The notes beneath the pieces were generated by a model. It saw only the letters and a program-made list of their open reading frames with translations. It had not been told where the DNA came from and did not search any database. Positions 7,814 to 15,419 of a DNA stretch of 46,276 nt are shown one piece after another. The translations under genes and the position numbers were made by a program. Position 1 is the first letter of the stretch; each line of letters opens with the position of its first letter. The stretch spans positions 1 to 46,276 of IMG/VR virus record IMGVR_UViG_3300009159_005417; one strand, 5' to 3'. Source of the DNA: a virus.

Positions 7814-10800
7814 TTAAGGACAAATGTTTTGTATTGCAGTTATTATGCTAGTAGGATTAAATCCAATTGTTACAGACCCATTAGTTCCTGTTGCTAAAGT
7901 ATTGAGAGCAGTACTTGTAGTATAGGATGTCATTAACAATACTCTTATATTCTGAGCAAACAATTGGGGTATTAACCCATTAATAAAGGTTACGTCTGTT
8001 GAATTGTAAACATCATCGTCACCACTAGGTGGAGCATCAGTTATTAATATTATTAATTTTGAAACCCCTGGTCTAAATGTACCAGCAATATATTCATATC
8101 CTAAATAATTATTAGTTGATATCAAATCTACTCCCATATCACTTGGCTCTGGTTGCCCTGATCCACTACCTAACGGGACTATACCGTTTAATTTATTTAA
8201 TTGTGTTGTAAATGTTGCAATATTATTAGTTCCCATTTTTTCCCATGCGGTTATCCATTGATAAATTCCTGATGAACCAGTATTAATTTTTCTTTGTGAA
8301 ATAGGTAAAGAAGTGTATTCAAAATTTGAACCATATCCGTACACACCAGGACCAGGATATTCATCAAATGTTACCAAACCAAGTCTGTAATTATTATTTG
8401 ATTCTGTTTGAATTGTATTAACAATTGATATTATCGAAGATTTAATACTGTTAATTCCACCCCCCATACTTCCCGTATAATCAAGTAAAAATACTACATC
8501 CATACCATCTGTACATGCTGCTGGATCTCCAGGAACCTCCGGTACAGTACCAATAGTTGGTGTTGGTGTAGGGGTTAGAGTTGGAGTTGGTGTAGGAGTT
8601 GTGAAATTTAAATCACATATTTTTAATAATGTTCCACCACCTCCGCCAGGTCCAGAAATTGTTACTGTAGTATAAGAAGTTGCTGCCGCAATTGTAAATT
8701 GTCCAGATCCACCAAATTTTGATGGGGATAGGTTTCGACACCCTGTTCCGGGAGGTCCAACAGTTATTAAATTATTTGTTATGTTATAACAACACCCATC
8801 ACAAGGAACGATAGATGGGTTTGCAGTATTTGTGGTTATTGTAAATGTTTCAGGGGTGGTATAGTCGATTAAATGTATTAATAAATTGTTAACTGGACTA
8901 CTAAAGGTCATTGTATATATGAAATTTGTGGGTCCGGTATATGGTGGAGAATCGTCACCAAGTTCTACAGTATTTGTATATGTGATAAGATTTGTTTCAC
9001 AAGTTGCCGCCACTGGAACTGAAGTTGAGAAAGGAGTTATTCTTCCTGTACCTGAACCAGTTATAGTAATACCATTTATAATAACACTACTATTTGGAAG
9101 AGGAGCTTCATAATTGACAACACAACATGTGTTAGATGTTGGAGTTGGGGTTGGACTTGGAGTTGATCCAGGTATAATTTCATAATCTATATCACAAACA
9201 GGGAACTTAAAATCATTGGTTTTACATTCAATAGGGTTGCAATCAGGACAATCAGGATCAAACATACTAAATTTGTCCTTTAATATTTTAAAATTATGTT
9301 TTATTTCGGGAGCGGTTAATGGATCAACATACATTCTAAATTGTGAAATACCTCCTTCAAAAGTACCACCAAAATTTTGTTCTAATAAAATGTTTGTCCT
9401 CATTCCCGCAAATGTAGTTCCACTAAGAACATTTTCAGGAAATAATTCGGGGTCTTGAATATAATCTGTGTAAGGTAAAGTACATGATGAAAAAATTAAA
9501 TTTTCATGTAATCCTTGAGTTCCACCACCCCAAGACATATTAAATGGTACCCCAATTTGTCTTTCTTTATCGGTATCTAATGCTCTTGGAATAACTTCTT
9601 CAAAGTTCTCAATAGTAAAAAATGGTTTTCCATTAACATAGATTTTTAATCTACCCATTCTATATTCTAAATCATTTAACCATTTTTGGTTAAGTTTTAC
9701 TAATTCTATTTGTTCGGGGTCAATACTACAATTTTCATGAGTATATGGAGGTTTTATTAATTTAGTGGTATCATTCACTAATGAATCCAAATATTTTAAT
9801 TCTGTTATATCACCTAATCCTCCTCTCCATTGTAAATCACAAGTATCAAGCCAAGTATATCTTCTCCATACAACATCAATCAACATCCATTTTTCTAAAT
9901 CAAAAAATGAATCACATCTTGTTAAACAATAATCATAAATCCCATTTGGGGAACAATAAGTATCAATTGTATATCCTGTCATTTGTGTTATCCCTGTTGT
10001 TGCACAACTTCCTGTTGTAACACAATCACCGGTAAATCTTAATACTTTAACACATATTTTTGGATTTTTTGGGTCTCCTGAAAATTTAACAGAAAACGCA
10101 TTAGATAATGAATCCCATAAAGGATCTTTTTCGCAAGTATCTTCTATTGATGTGTAACCTGTGGTTGCACAAGTAATACAATCAATACATTCATCACACG
10201 TATCACAATCAGGACAAGGTGCATCACAAGTAGGGGTTACTTCACAATAAACGGGTGATGGGGTTGGAGTTGGTGTTGGTGTAGGGGTTGGTTGACAAGG
10301 TTTACACAATAATGGAACAATTGGCATTGGTGTTGGGGTAACTCCCGTTATAAGAGCACAAGGGTGAGTTTTACATTCCCATCCACATGTACCACAAGGT
10401 TCCTCACCACAATCACAACCACAATAACGTTTTTGTTCCTTACAGACATCACATCCATAATTAATATGGTAGTCGTGGATTCCATCAACAGATCTTGGTG
10501 GGTAAACAAAAATACATCTACTATTTGTTACTCCTTTGTTACAACATGCACACGTTACTAAACAATCTGTTAATCCTGATGTTACTCTTGTATAACCTGT
10601 AAAACATTTTGGATGTCCATCGGCATGGTGATAAAACTTATTTTCAGCTCTTGTACCTAAATAAAAAAATGTATTTTTATTCTCAGGATAAATTTCATTT
10701 AATGTTGTGTTACCTAAACTAGGAATTCTATCGTTAATAATTCTTGGTTTTAATACCATTTCCACCGACCAACCTTTATTGGTTCTTTCGGGTAATGCTT

Positions 10801-11404
10801 CATAATCATAACCAAATAATTTATAAAACCCTTGATAGAAACCACCATATAACTTATGGTATTTACCAACATTAGGTTCTACGGTGCTTTCAATTTCATA
10901 TAAAGTATTTTTAGGTATTCCTGAAAATCTATTATATTGTGAAGTATATCCCGTAACTTGGAACATTTTCATTCTTCTATCAAAATAAGTTCTTTGAAAT
11001 TTTTCTGTTTGATTAAATAATCCATTAGTAAATGTGATTGTTTGACCAACTAAAGATGTTACTAAACCATTATCCATTCCAACTAAACCTATGTCACAAG
11101 CACTCTGAGCACTAAAACAAGTAAGATCTAAATTATCTGGATTATAATAGTTTTCAGAAACAACTAAATTTCTATAATCATATTGACCATATGTAAGTGT
11201 TAAATTTTGTGTTGTGTTTGAACTATTAAGGTCATAATAAACAGGTAATCTATTTCCATATGTTTGGGCAATAAGGTATGGTGAGAATACAACCTCTTGA
11301 TTGTAATCTACCTCATCAGAAGATATTGACATATCTGACGCATCTAAAGCAAAACTTATTTTTAGTTTTGGGTATGCGTACTGATTAATGTTCTGTTGTG
11401 CCAT
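7814..11404 (-). CDS. Large multidomain virion protein: lectin-like, Cys-rich, Pro-Thr and von Willebrand A parts
   Basis: This is a 1196-residue protein. The N-terminal region (to about 660) contains a concanavalin/LamG-like fold suggested by GWSVEMVLKPR and later RLKIYVNGKPFFTIENF and EGGISQFRMYVDPLT. A very Cys-rich insertion of about 170 residues (roughly 262-440) with a short PT run interrupts it. Residues about 759-935 are the same YTMTFSSPVNN sandwich module found in stalk proteins A and C. After another PT linker, a C-terminal von Willebrand A domain (about 960-1196) has a MIDAS-like DYTGSMG and an LIILITDAPPSGDDD segment. vWA domains bind ligands through a divalent metal. A surface adhesin or tail/baseplate protein is the likely role. 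It starts the minus-strand cluster and diverges from the gene at 11455. Confidence 0.75.
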   Translation of the reverse strand: MAQQNINQYAYPKLKISFALDASDMSISSDEVDYNQEVVFSPYLIAQTYGNRLPVYYDLNSSNTTQNLTLTYGQYDYRNLVVSENYYNPDNLDLTCFSAQSACDIGLVGMDNGLVTSLVGQTITFTNGLFNQTEKFQRTYFDRRMKMFQVTGYTSQYNRFSGIPKNTLYEIESTVEPNVGKYHKLYGGFYQGFYKLFGYDYEALPERTNKGWSVEMVLKPRIINDRIPSLGNTTLNEIYPENKNTFFYLGTRAENKFYHHADGHPKCFTGYTRVTSGLTDCLVTCACCNKGVTNSRCIFVYPPRSVDGIHDYHINYGCDVCKEQKRYCGCDCGEEPCGTCGWECKTHPCALITGVTPTPMPIVPLLCKPCQPTPTPTPTPTPSPVYCEVTPTCDAPCPDCDTCDECIDCITCATTGYTSIEDTCEKDPLWDSLSNAFSVKFSGDPKNPKICVKVLRFTGDCVTTGSCATTGITQMTGYTIDTYCSPNGIYDYCLTRCDSFFDLEKWMLIDVVWRRYTWLDTCDLQWRGGLGDITELKYLDSLVNDTTKLIKPPYTHENCSIDPEQIELVKLNQKWLNDLEYRMGRLKIYVNGKPFFTIENFEEVIPRALDTDKERQIGVPFNMSWGGGTQGLHENLIFSSCTLPYTDYIQDPELFPENVLSGTTFAGMRTNILLEQNFGGTFEGGISQFRMYVDPLTAPEIKHNFKILKDKFSMFDPDCPDCNPIECKTNDFKFPVCDIDYEIIPGSTPSPTPTPTSNTCCVVNYEAPLPNSSVIINGITITGSGTGRITPFSTSVPVAATCETNLITYTNTVELGDDSPPYTGPTNFIYTMTFSSPVNNLLIHLIDYTTPETFTITTNTANPSIVPCDGCCYNITNNLITVGPPGTGCRNLSPSKFGGSGQFTIAAATSYTTVTISGPGGGGGTLLKICDLNFTTPTPTPTLTPTPTPTIGTVPEVPGDPAACTDGMDVVFLLDYTGSMGGGINSIKSSIISIVNTIQTESNNNYRLGLVTFDEYPGPGVYGYGSNFEYTSLPISQRKINTGSSGIYQWITAWEKMGTNNIATFTTQLNKLNGIVPLGSGSGQPEPSDMGVDLISTNNYLGYEYIAGTFRPGVSKLIILITDAPPSGDDDVYNSTDVTFINGLIPQLFAQNIRVLLMTSYTTSTALNTLATGTNGSVTIGFNPTSIITAIQNICP

Positions 11405-11413
11405 CTTTTTTTA

Positions 11414-11441
11414 AATAAATACCACAAATGAAGTATTTATT
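11414..11441. promoter_or_regulatory. Divergent promoter region with perfect 9-bp inverted repeat
   Basis: AATAAATAC at 11414-11422 and GTATTTATT at 11433-11441 are exact reverse complements, separated by 10 bases. Each arm places TATTTATT on the sense strand, 9 bases before the ATG at 11404 (minus) and 13 bases before the ATG at 11455 (plus). This fits back-to-back late promoters, or one operator shared by both directions. Confidence 0.5.
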
Positions 11442-11454
11442 GTAAAAAATACTT

Positions 11455-12414
11455 ATGATGAGTAAAATTAGTGAAGGACTTAAAAAATATAAAAATGCTG
11501 CAACTAGTGAGGCAAAAGAAACTAGATTGTTAGTAAAAATATTAATGTCTGCAGCAAAAGAATATAAAAAAGATAGAAAGTTTAAATTAGACACTGAAGA
11601 AGTTCAATTTATTAAAGATCAATCTCAAGACATTTTAAAATTAATTCCTTTAATTGTACTTCAAATATTACCTGGTTCTATGATCGCAACACCATTTATT
11701 ATTGAATTAAGTAAAAAATTAGGAATTAAGTTAAATAGTAAAATACCCAAAAAACATCAAGAAGAAAAAAATGATGGTGAAATATCAGAACTTGTTAATG
11801 CTGATGGGTCAATGGTTGGAAAAAGTACACCAATACTTCAGTTAGACATGCACCCAAGAAAAACAATGGACCAAACTGTTGTTGCAACAAGACAAACAAA
11901 TAATCCAATGGTTAGAGGATACCGAACTTACTACGGTGAATCTGAAGAAAAGGATGATGAAAAAATATTAGACGAGTATAATTTGAAACCTACGTTTGCT
12001 TATGATGAAACAGAAGATGTTTCAACATATGACGAAGCAGATGAGGTATTAGTTGATTTAGGAATAGAAGATCCTTTTGAAAGACACGAAAGATTGGAAA
12101 CATTGGGGTTTGATCCTCAATTGGACAAACAATTAAAACAAGAAAAGAAAAGAGGTGAATGTAAAAATTGTTTTACCAAAAGAAGATTGTCGGAATTAGA
12201 AAACCAAAAAATGGTTAGAATGATTGATGAAATATTATTGGGTAAAAAATCTAATTCAAATGAAGTTGTTAAAAAAACTAAAGAAGAAGATGAAGATGAG
12301 AAATCACCAATTAGTAAAATATTAATGAGAAATATTGAATCAATTAAAAAAATAGCAGAAAGAGAAGGATTATCATTAAATAAATTAATCAAACATTTTA
12401 AAGAAAGTGAATAA
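11455..12414 (+). CDS. Phage protein with LETM1-like hydrophobic segment
   Basis: This 319-residue protein is charged apart from residues about 61-92, where DILKLIPLIVLQILPGSM leads to an IELSKKLGIKL stretch. That hydrophobic, proline-punctuated pattern resembles LETM1-family segments, but the resemblance is weak. The middle is acidic (DEYNLKPTFAYDETEDVSTYDEADEVLVDLG). Near residue 237 a GECKNCFTKRRL motif gives a CxxC pair, and the C terminus is a basic/acidic helix. Two ATGs in tandem open the frame; the first is taken, 13 bases after a TATTTATT motif. It leads a run of five closely packed plus-strand genes and may be a virion or assembly protein; the function is unknown. Confidence 0.65.
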   Translation: MMSKISEGLKKYKNAATSEAKETRLLVKILMSAAKEYKKDRKFKLDTEEVQFIKDQSQDILKLIPLIVLQILPGSMIATPFIIELSKKLGIKLNSKIPKKHQEEKNDGEISELVNADGSMVGKSTPILQLDMHPRKTMDQTVVATRQTNNPMVRGYRTYYGESEEKDDEKILDEYNLKPTFAYDETEDVSTYDEADEVLVDLGIEDPFERHERLETLGFDPQLDKQLKQEKKRGECKNCFTKRRLSELENQKMVRMIDEILLGKKSNSNEVVKKTKEEDEDEKSPISKILMRNIESIKKIAEREGLSLNKLIKHFKESE

Positions 12415-12874
12415 GGAGCTATACGATAAAGTAATACCATTACCAAAAGAATTGGTGGAGTACTTACAGCAATGTTTTGATCAAGTCCCAAACTCGGATG
12501 CTTCCGTTGAGGGTCACAAAAGAAATGAATTTTTGCGTGATAAAAAACAAGCAACCTTTCAACAATTAGAAAGAATTGAAAATTGGTTTAAATATTATGA
12601 TGGTCAAAAAGAATCCGCACCATATATATTAAACGGTAGTGATTACATGAGAAGTTGGGTGACTCAAACTATTGATGGTTTAAGAAGAGGAACAACGACA
12701 CCTGAAATAGTAAATGATGTTATGCCTGATGATGTTAATGATGATCTTGTTGATGATATGGGATGGTTATCAAATATGAATAGAGACGTTAAATCACATA
12801 AAGATGTGAATGATGATATAAAAATAACAGAAACCTTAAAAAGGATAAACGACATAATGAAAAAAATAATTTAA
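12407..12874 (+). CDS. Conserved-looking phage protein, unknown function
   Basis: This 155-residue frame begins at a GTG (12407) and overlaps the end of the previous gene by 8 bases, which suggests translational coupling. Composition is ordinary for a soluble protein, with a helical middle (QLERIENWFKYYDG, YMRSWVTQTIDGLRRG) and a Lys/Asp-rich C-terminal helix. No motif was recognised. There is no in-frame ATG near the 5' end, so the GTG start is favoured. Placement between a possible membrane-associated protein and small virion-like genes suggests a structural or assembly role. Confidence 0.6.
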   Translation: MNKELYDKVIPLPKELVEYLQQCFDQVPNSDASVEGHKRNEFLRDKKQATFQQLERIENWFKYYDGQKESAPYILNGSDYMRSWVTQTIDGLRRGTTTPEIVNDVMPDDVNDDLVDDMGWLSNMNRDVKSHKDVNDDIKITETLKRINDIMKKII

Positions 12875-12875
12875 T

Positions 12876-13163
12876 ATGCCAGTTACAGAACCACTTAATT
12901 TTAATCAACCCGACAATGAGTTATCTCAAATTGCGGTACAACAAAGATCTAAATTATTCCCAAAGAATGATTATAAAGATACTAATAAATATTCTGTCAC
13001 AAATCCTGACGCAATTTCCGATGGAGATGATGCGGGTAAAGGAACTGGAATATTTTTAGATACAGCTAATGGAGGATCTTCAATTGATATTCTTGAAAGA
13101 AAGAACGAAATTAAAATAAATGAATATCAACCAAATAAGCCTTATACGACACCATCGGCATAA
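12876..13163 (+). CDS. Small phage protein, unknown function
   Basis: A 95-residue polar protein with few hydrophobic residues and many Asn, Asp, Lys and Pro, starting MPVTEPLNFNQPDNEL. It is probably largely extended or disordered. It starts one base after the previous stop, and its last base is the first base of the next ATG (TAATG), so the block is translationally linked. Not recognised. Confidence 0.6.
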   Translation: MPVTEPLNFNQPDNELSQIAVQQRSKLFPKNDYKDTNKYSVTNPDAISDGDDAGKGTGIFLDTANGGSSIDILERKNEIKINEYQPNKPYTTPSA

Positions 13164-13816
13164 TGAAACTTTACAATACTTTAAAAGATGTTATTCTTGA
13201 GGTAGTCGCCGTTAATTCAGTTACAGACACAATTAAAAAGAAACAAAAAATTGTGATGTACTATGATGGTGACGAACCAGGGGGTAAAGGTTTGCGTTTA
13301 ATTGAACCAGTATGTTTTGGGTATAGTAAGTCGGATAATCCGGTATTAAGAGCTTGGGATTTAGAAGGAGCTTCTCATACCGCTTACAATGGAGAACAAC
13401 CTTTACCTGGTTGGAGATTATTTCGATTGGATAAAGTACTAACCTATAAACCATCGGGAGAAAATTTTACCTCACCAAGACCTGGATATAACCCTAAGGG
13501 TGATAAAAGTATGAATAGAGTTATTATTAACTCTGTTTTTGACCAAAATGAGGAAGAAACAATTGAAAGTTCTATTAATGATATTGTAACAGACGTGGTT
13601 AATTCAATGATAAACGGAATAATTCAAAAAAATGGTGTGGATTATTTAACTAACATTGATTTATCAAAAGCTGCAGAATCATATAAACAAATTTATCAAG
13701 AGTTGGAAAAAAGATTAAATAGAAAATTAAGTACTGAAGATAAAGATAACTTTAGACAACAAATACAAAATTTAATCCAACAATCACAAAGTCTAATAAT
13801 AAATAATTTAAAATAA
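13163..13816 (+). CDS. WYL-like domain protein
   Basis: Residues about 28-97 of 217 resemble a WYL (Sm-like barrel) domain. The pattern is KIVMYYDG, then GLRLIEPVCFGYS, then VLRAWDLEGASH, then WRLFRLDKVLTY, matching the family order of I.Y..., r.ieP, lraw and FRLDRI. WYL domains bind nucleic acids or nucleotides and act as ligand sensors in bacterial regulators and some defence systems. No N-terminal HTH is present, unlike the usual regulators. The C-terminal 90 residues are helical and polar. It could be a phage regulator or a virion protein that reused the fold. The assignment is by pattern only. Confidence 0.5.
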   Translation: MKLYNTLKDVILEVVAVNSVTDTIKKKQKIVMYYDGDEPGGKGLRLIEPVCFGYSKSDNPVLRAWDLEGASHTAYNGEQPLPGWRLFRLDKVLTYKPSGENFTSPRPGYNPKGDKSMNRVIINSVFDQNEEETIESSINDIVTDVVNSMINGIIQKNGVDYLTNIDLSKAAESYKQIYQELEKRLNRKLSTEDKDNFRQQIQNLIQQSQSLIINNLK

Positions 13817-13817
13817 A

Positions 13818-14408
13818 ATGGGATCTGAACAAGAACTAATCGAAAAATTAATGATTTCCAAAAAAATTATGGACAAACATAATAATATGGGTAGAGGTCA
13901 ATCACAAGGAAATGACCTAACAAGTCCTATGGTGGAAGAATTTACACCAATAAAAGGACAATACAATTTACCACAAGAATTTTTATCTGAAGAAAGTGCA
14001 ATACCAAGACAAACTAACAACGAATTACCAACATCCGAAAGAATACTCAATTCAAGATTACCAGATGAAATAAAAAGATTAATGATGGAACACCCAATAC
14101 AACAACCAACTATGGGTACATCTACAGGTTCTGTATTATCTAACGAATTGATTGAGAAAGCAACAAGATTGATGAATAATACACCAAAGGGAGAAACAAA
14201 TAAACAACAACACCCACAACAAAAAATTAATGAAAGTGTTTCTAATTCTAATTTAAAAGATATTATCAGAGAAACAATGGAAGATGTTTTAAAAGAAAAT
14301 GGGTTATTGGTTGAGTCAGAAACAAGCAGTAATGATTTATTTAAGTTTAGAGTTGGTGAACATATTTTTGAAGGTAAAATTTTAAGAGTTAAAAAAGTAA
14401 GTAAGTAA
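13818..14408 (+). CDS. Phage protein, unknown function
   Basis: This 196-residue protein starts one base after the previous stop. The N-terminal two thirds are low-complexity and Gln/Asn/Pro-rich. Residues about 146-196 are ordered: an amphipathic helix (LKDIIRETMEDVLKENGLL) and a beta segment (LFKFRVGEHIFEGKILRVKKV). The helix resembles C-terminal helices seen in other phage proteins of this window. It is the last gene before a strong terminator. No family is recognised. Confidence 0.6.
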   Translation: MGSEQELIEKLMISKKIMDKHNNMGRGQSQGNDLTSPMVEEFTPIKGQYNLPQEFLSEESAIPRQTNNELPTSERILNSRLPDEIKRLMMEHPIQQPTMGTSTGSVLSNELIEKATRLMNNTPKGETNKQQHPQQKINESVSNSNLKDIIRETMEDVLKENGLLVESETSSNDLFKFRVGEHIFEGKILRVKKVSK

Positions 14409-14426
14409 CCAATATTTTAATTTATT

Positions 14427-14458
14427 AACCCCCATTCTTATTTAGTTTGGGGTTTTTT
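14427..14458 (+). terminator. Rho-independent terminator
   Basis: AACCCC at 14427-14432 pairs with GGGGTT at 14449-14454, followed by a T run. It closes the 11455-14408 gene block and isolates the homing endonuclease gene from it. Confidence 0.75.
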
Positions 14459-14513
14459 ATTTTATTGTCTTTACCTTTTGATAAAATAGGACTATTATTA
14501 ATAAAAAAATATT

Positions 14514-15419
14514 ATGGACGATAAGATAGAAAAGAAAATTATACTAGAATATAAAAATGGTAAGAGTAGTATAGACATTGTTAAAATTGTTGGATTATCA
14601 AAACCCACAATCCTTAAAGTTTTGAATAAACATAATCTAATTAGAAAAAGAGACAGGTGCTCAAGTTTAAATATTAAAAAAGATGGTGATAAATATTATG
14701 TTTTAAGAAAATGTCCTTCGTGTGAAAATGAAATTAAAACATATTCAAAGGATAAAGTAATTGCATGTAGAAATCATTTTAATAAAATTAATAATAAATC
14801 TTTGTGTAGAACTTGTATGGGTAAAAATAACATAGGTGAAGGTAATCCATTTTTTGGTAAAAAACATAATAAAGAAAGTATAAAAAAAATATCTAATAGT
14901 AGAACAGGTAAAGGAAAGGGTGAAAATAATTCAATGGCTAACCCAAAGTGGAGAAATAAAGCATCTATTAATTTAAAGAAAAAATGGAATAGTGGTGAAA
15001 TGGAACACGTTAGGAAAATTATGTCTGACACATTAAAGAAAACAAGGTCTTCAGGTAAAATATGTTCGGTGATTAGATCAAAACAAGAAAAAAATATTGT
15101 AACCGAAATAAAAAAATTAGGTTATGATGTAACTCACTCATTAAGAATTGGAACTAAAATATTTGACATATTTATACCTTCATTAAATTTAGTCATAGAA
15201 TATAACGGAGATTATTGGCATTGTAACCCAAATAAGTATGAAAGTGATTATTTTCATGTGGTAAAACAAAAAACCGCACAAGAACTATGGGATTACGACA
15301 AAAATAAAATTGACTTATTAAAAGAATATGATTATAATTTAGAAGTGGTTTGGGAATCCGATTATAAAAAAGATAACACCATAATAAATAAATTAATAAA
15401 AAAATATGACACAAGATAA
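14514..15419 (+). CDS. Free-standing homing endonuclease, Vsr-like nuclease domain
   Basis: This 301-residue protein probably cuts DNA near its own insertion site and spreads by recombination. Residues 1-45 contain a helix-turn-helix (SIDIVKIVGLSKPTILKVLNKH). Cys 67, 70, 85, 98 and 101 suggest a zinc-binding region. Residues 107-150 contain NUMOD3-like DNA-binding repeats (GEGNPFFGKKH, GENNSMANPKW). Residues 189-301 form a PD-(D/E)xK/Vsr-type domain, with D218, E229, D233 and H236 in FDIFIP...LVIEYNGDYWH. The gene lies just after a terminator, with a TACCTTTTG box near 14470 that may be its promoter. Its last 14 bases overlap the start of the glycosyltransferase gene, a typical insertion position for such elements. 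The family is clear; activity is inferred. Confidence 0.85.
   Translation: MDDKIEKKIILEYKNGKSSIDIVKIVGLSKPTILKVLNKHNLIRKRDRCSSLNIKKDGDKYYVLRKCPSCENEIKTYSKDKVIACRNHFNKINNKSLCRTCMGKNNIGEGNPFFGKKHNKESIKKISNSRTGKGKGENNSMANPKWRNKASINLKKKWNSGEMEHVRKIMSDTLKKTRSSGKICSVIRSKQEKNIVTEIKKLGYDVTHSLRIGTKIFDIFIPSLNLVIEYNGDYWHCNPNKYESDYFHVVKQKTAQELWDYDKNKIDLLKEYDYNLEVVWESDYKKDNTIINKLIKKYDTR

Noticed and set aside
12117-12855. Minus-strand frames at 12117-12554 and 12664-12855
   Set aside because: They lie opposite well-packed plus-strand genes, have unlikely composition and no upstream signal.
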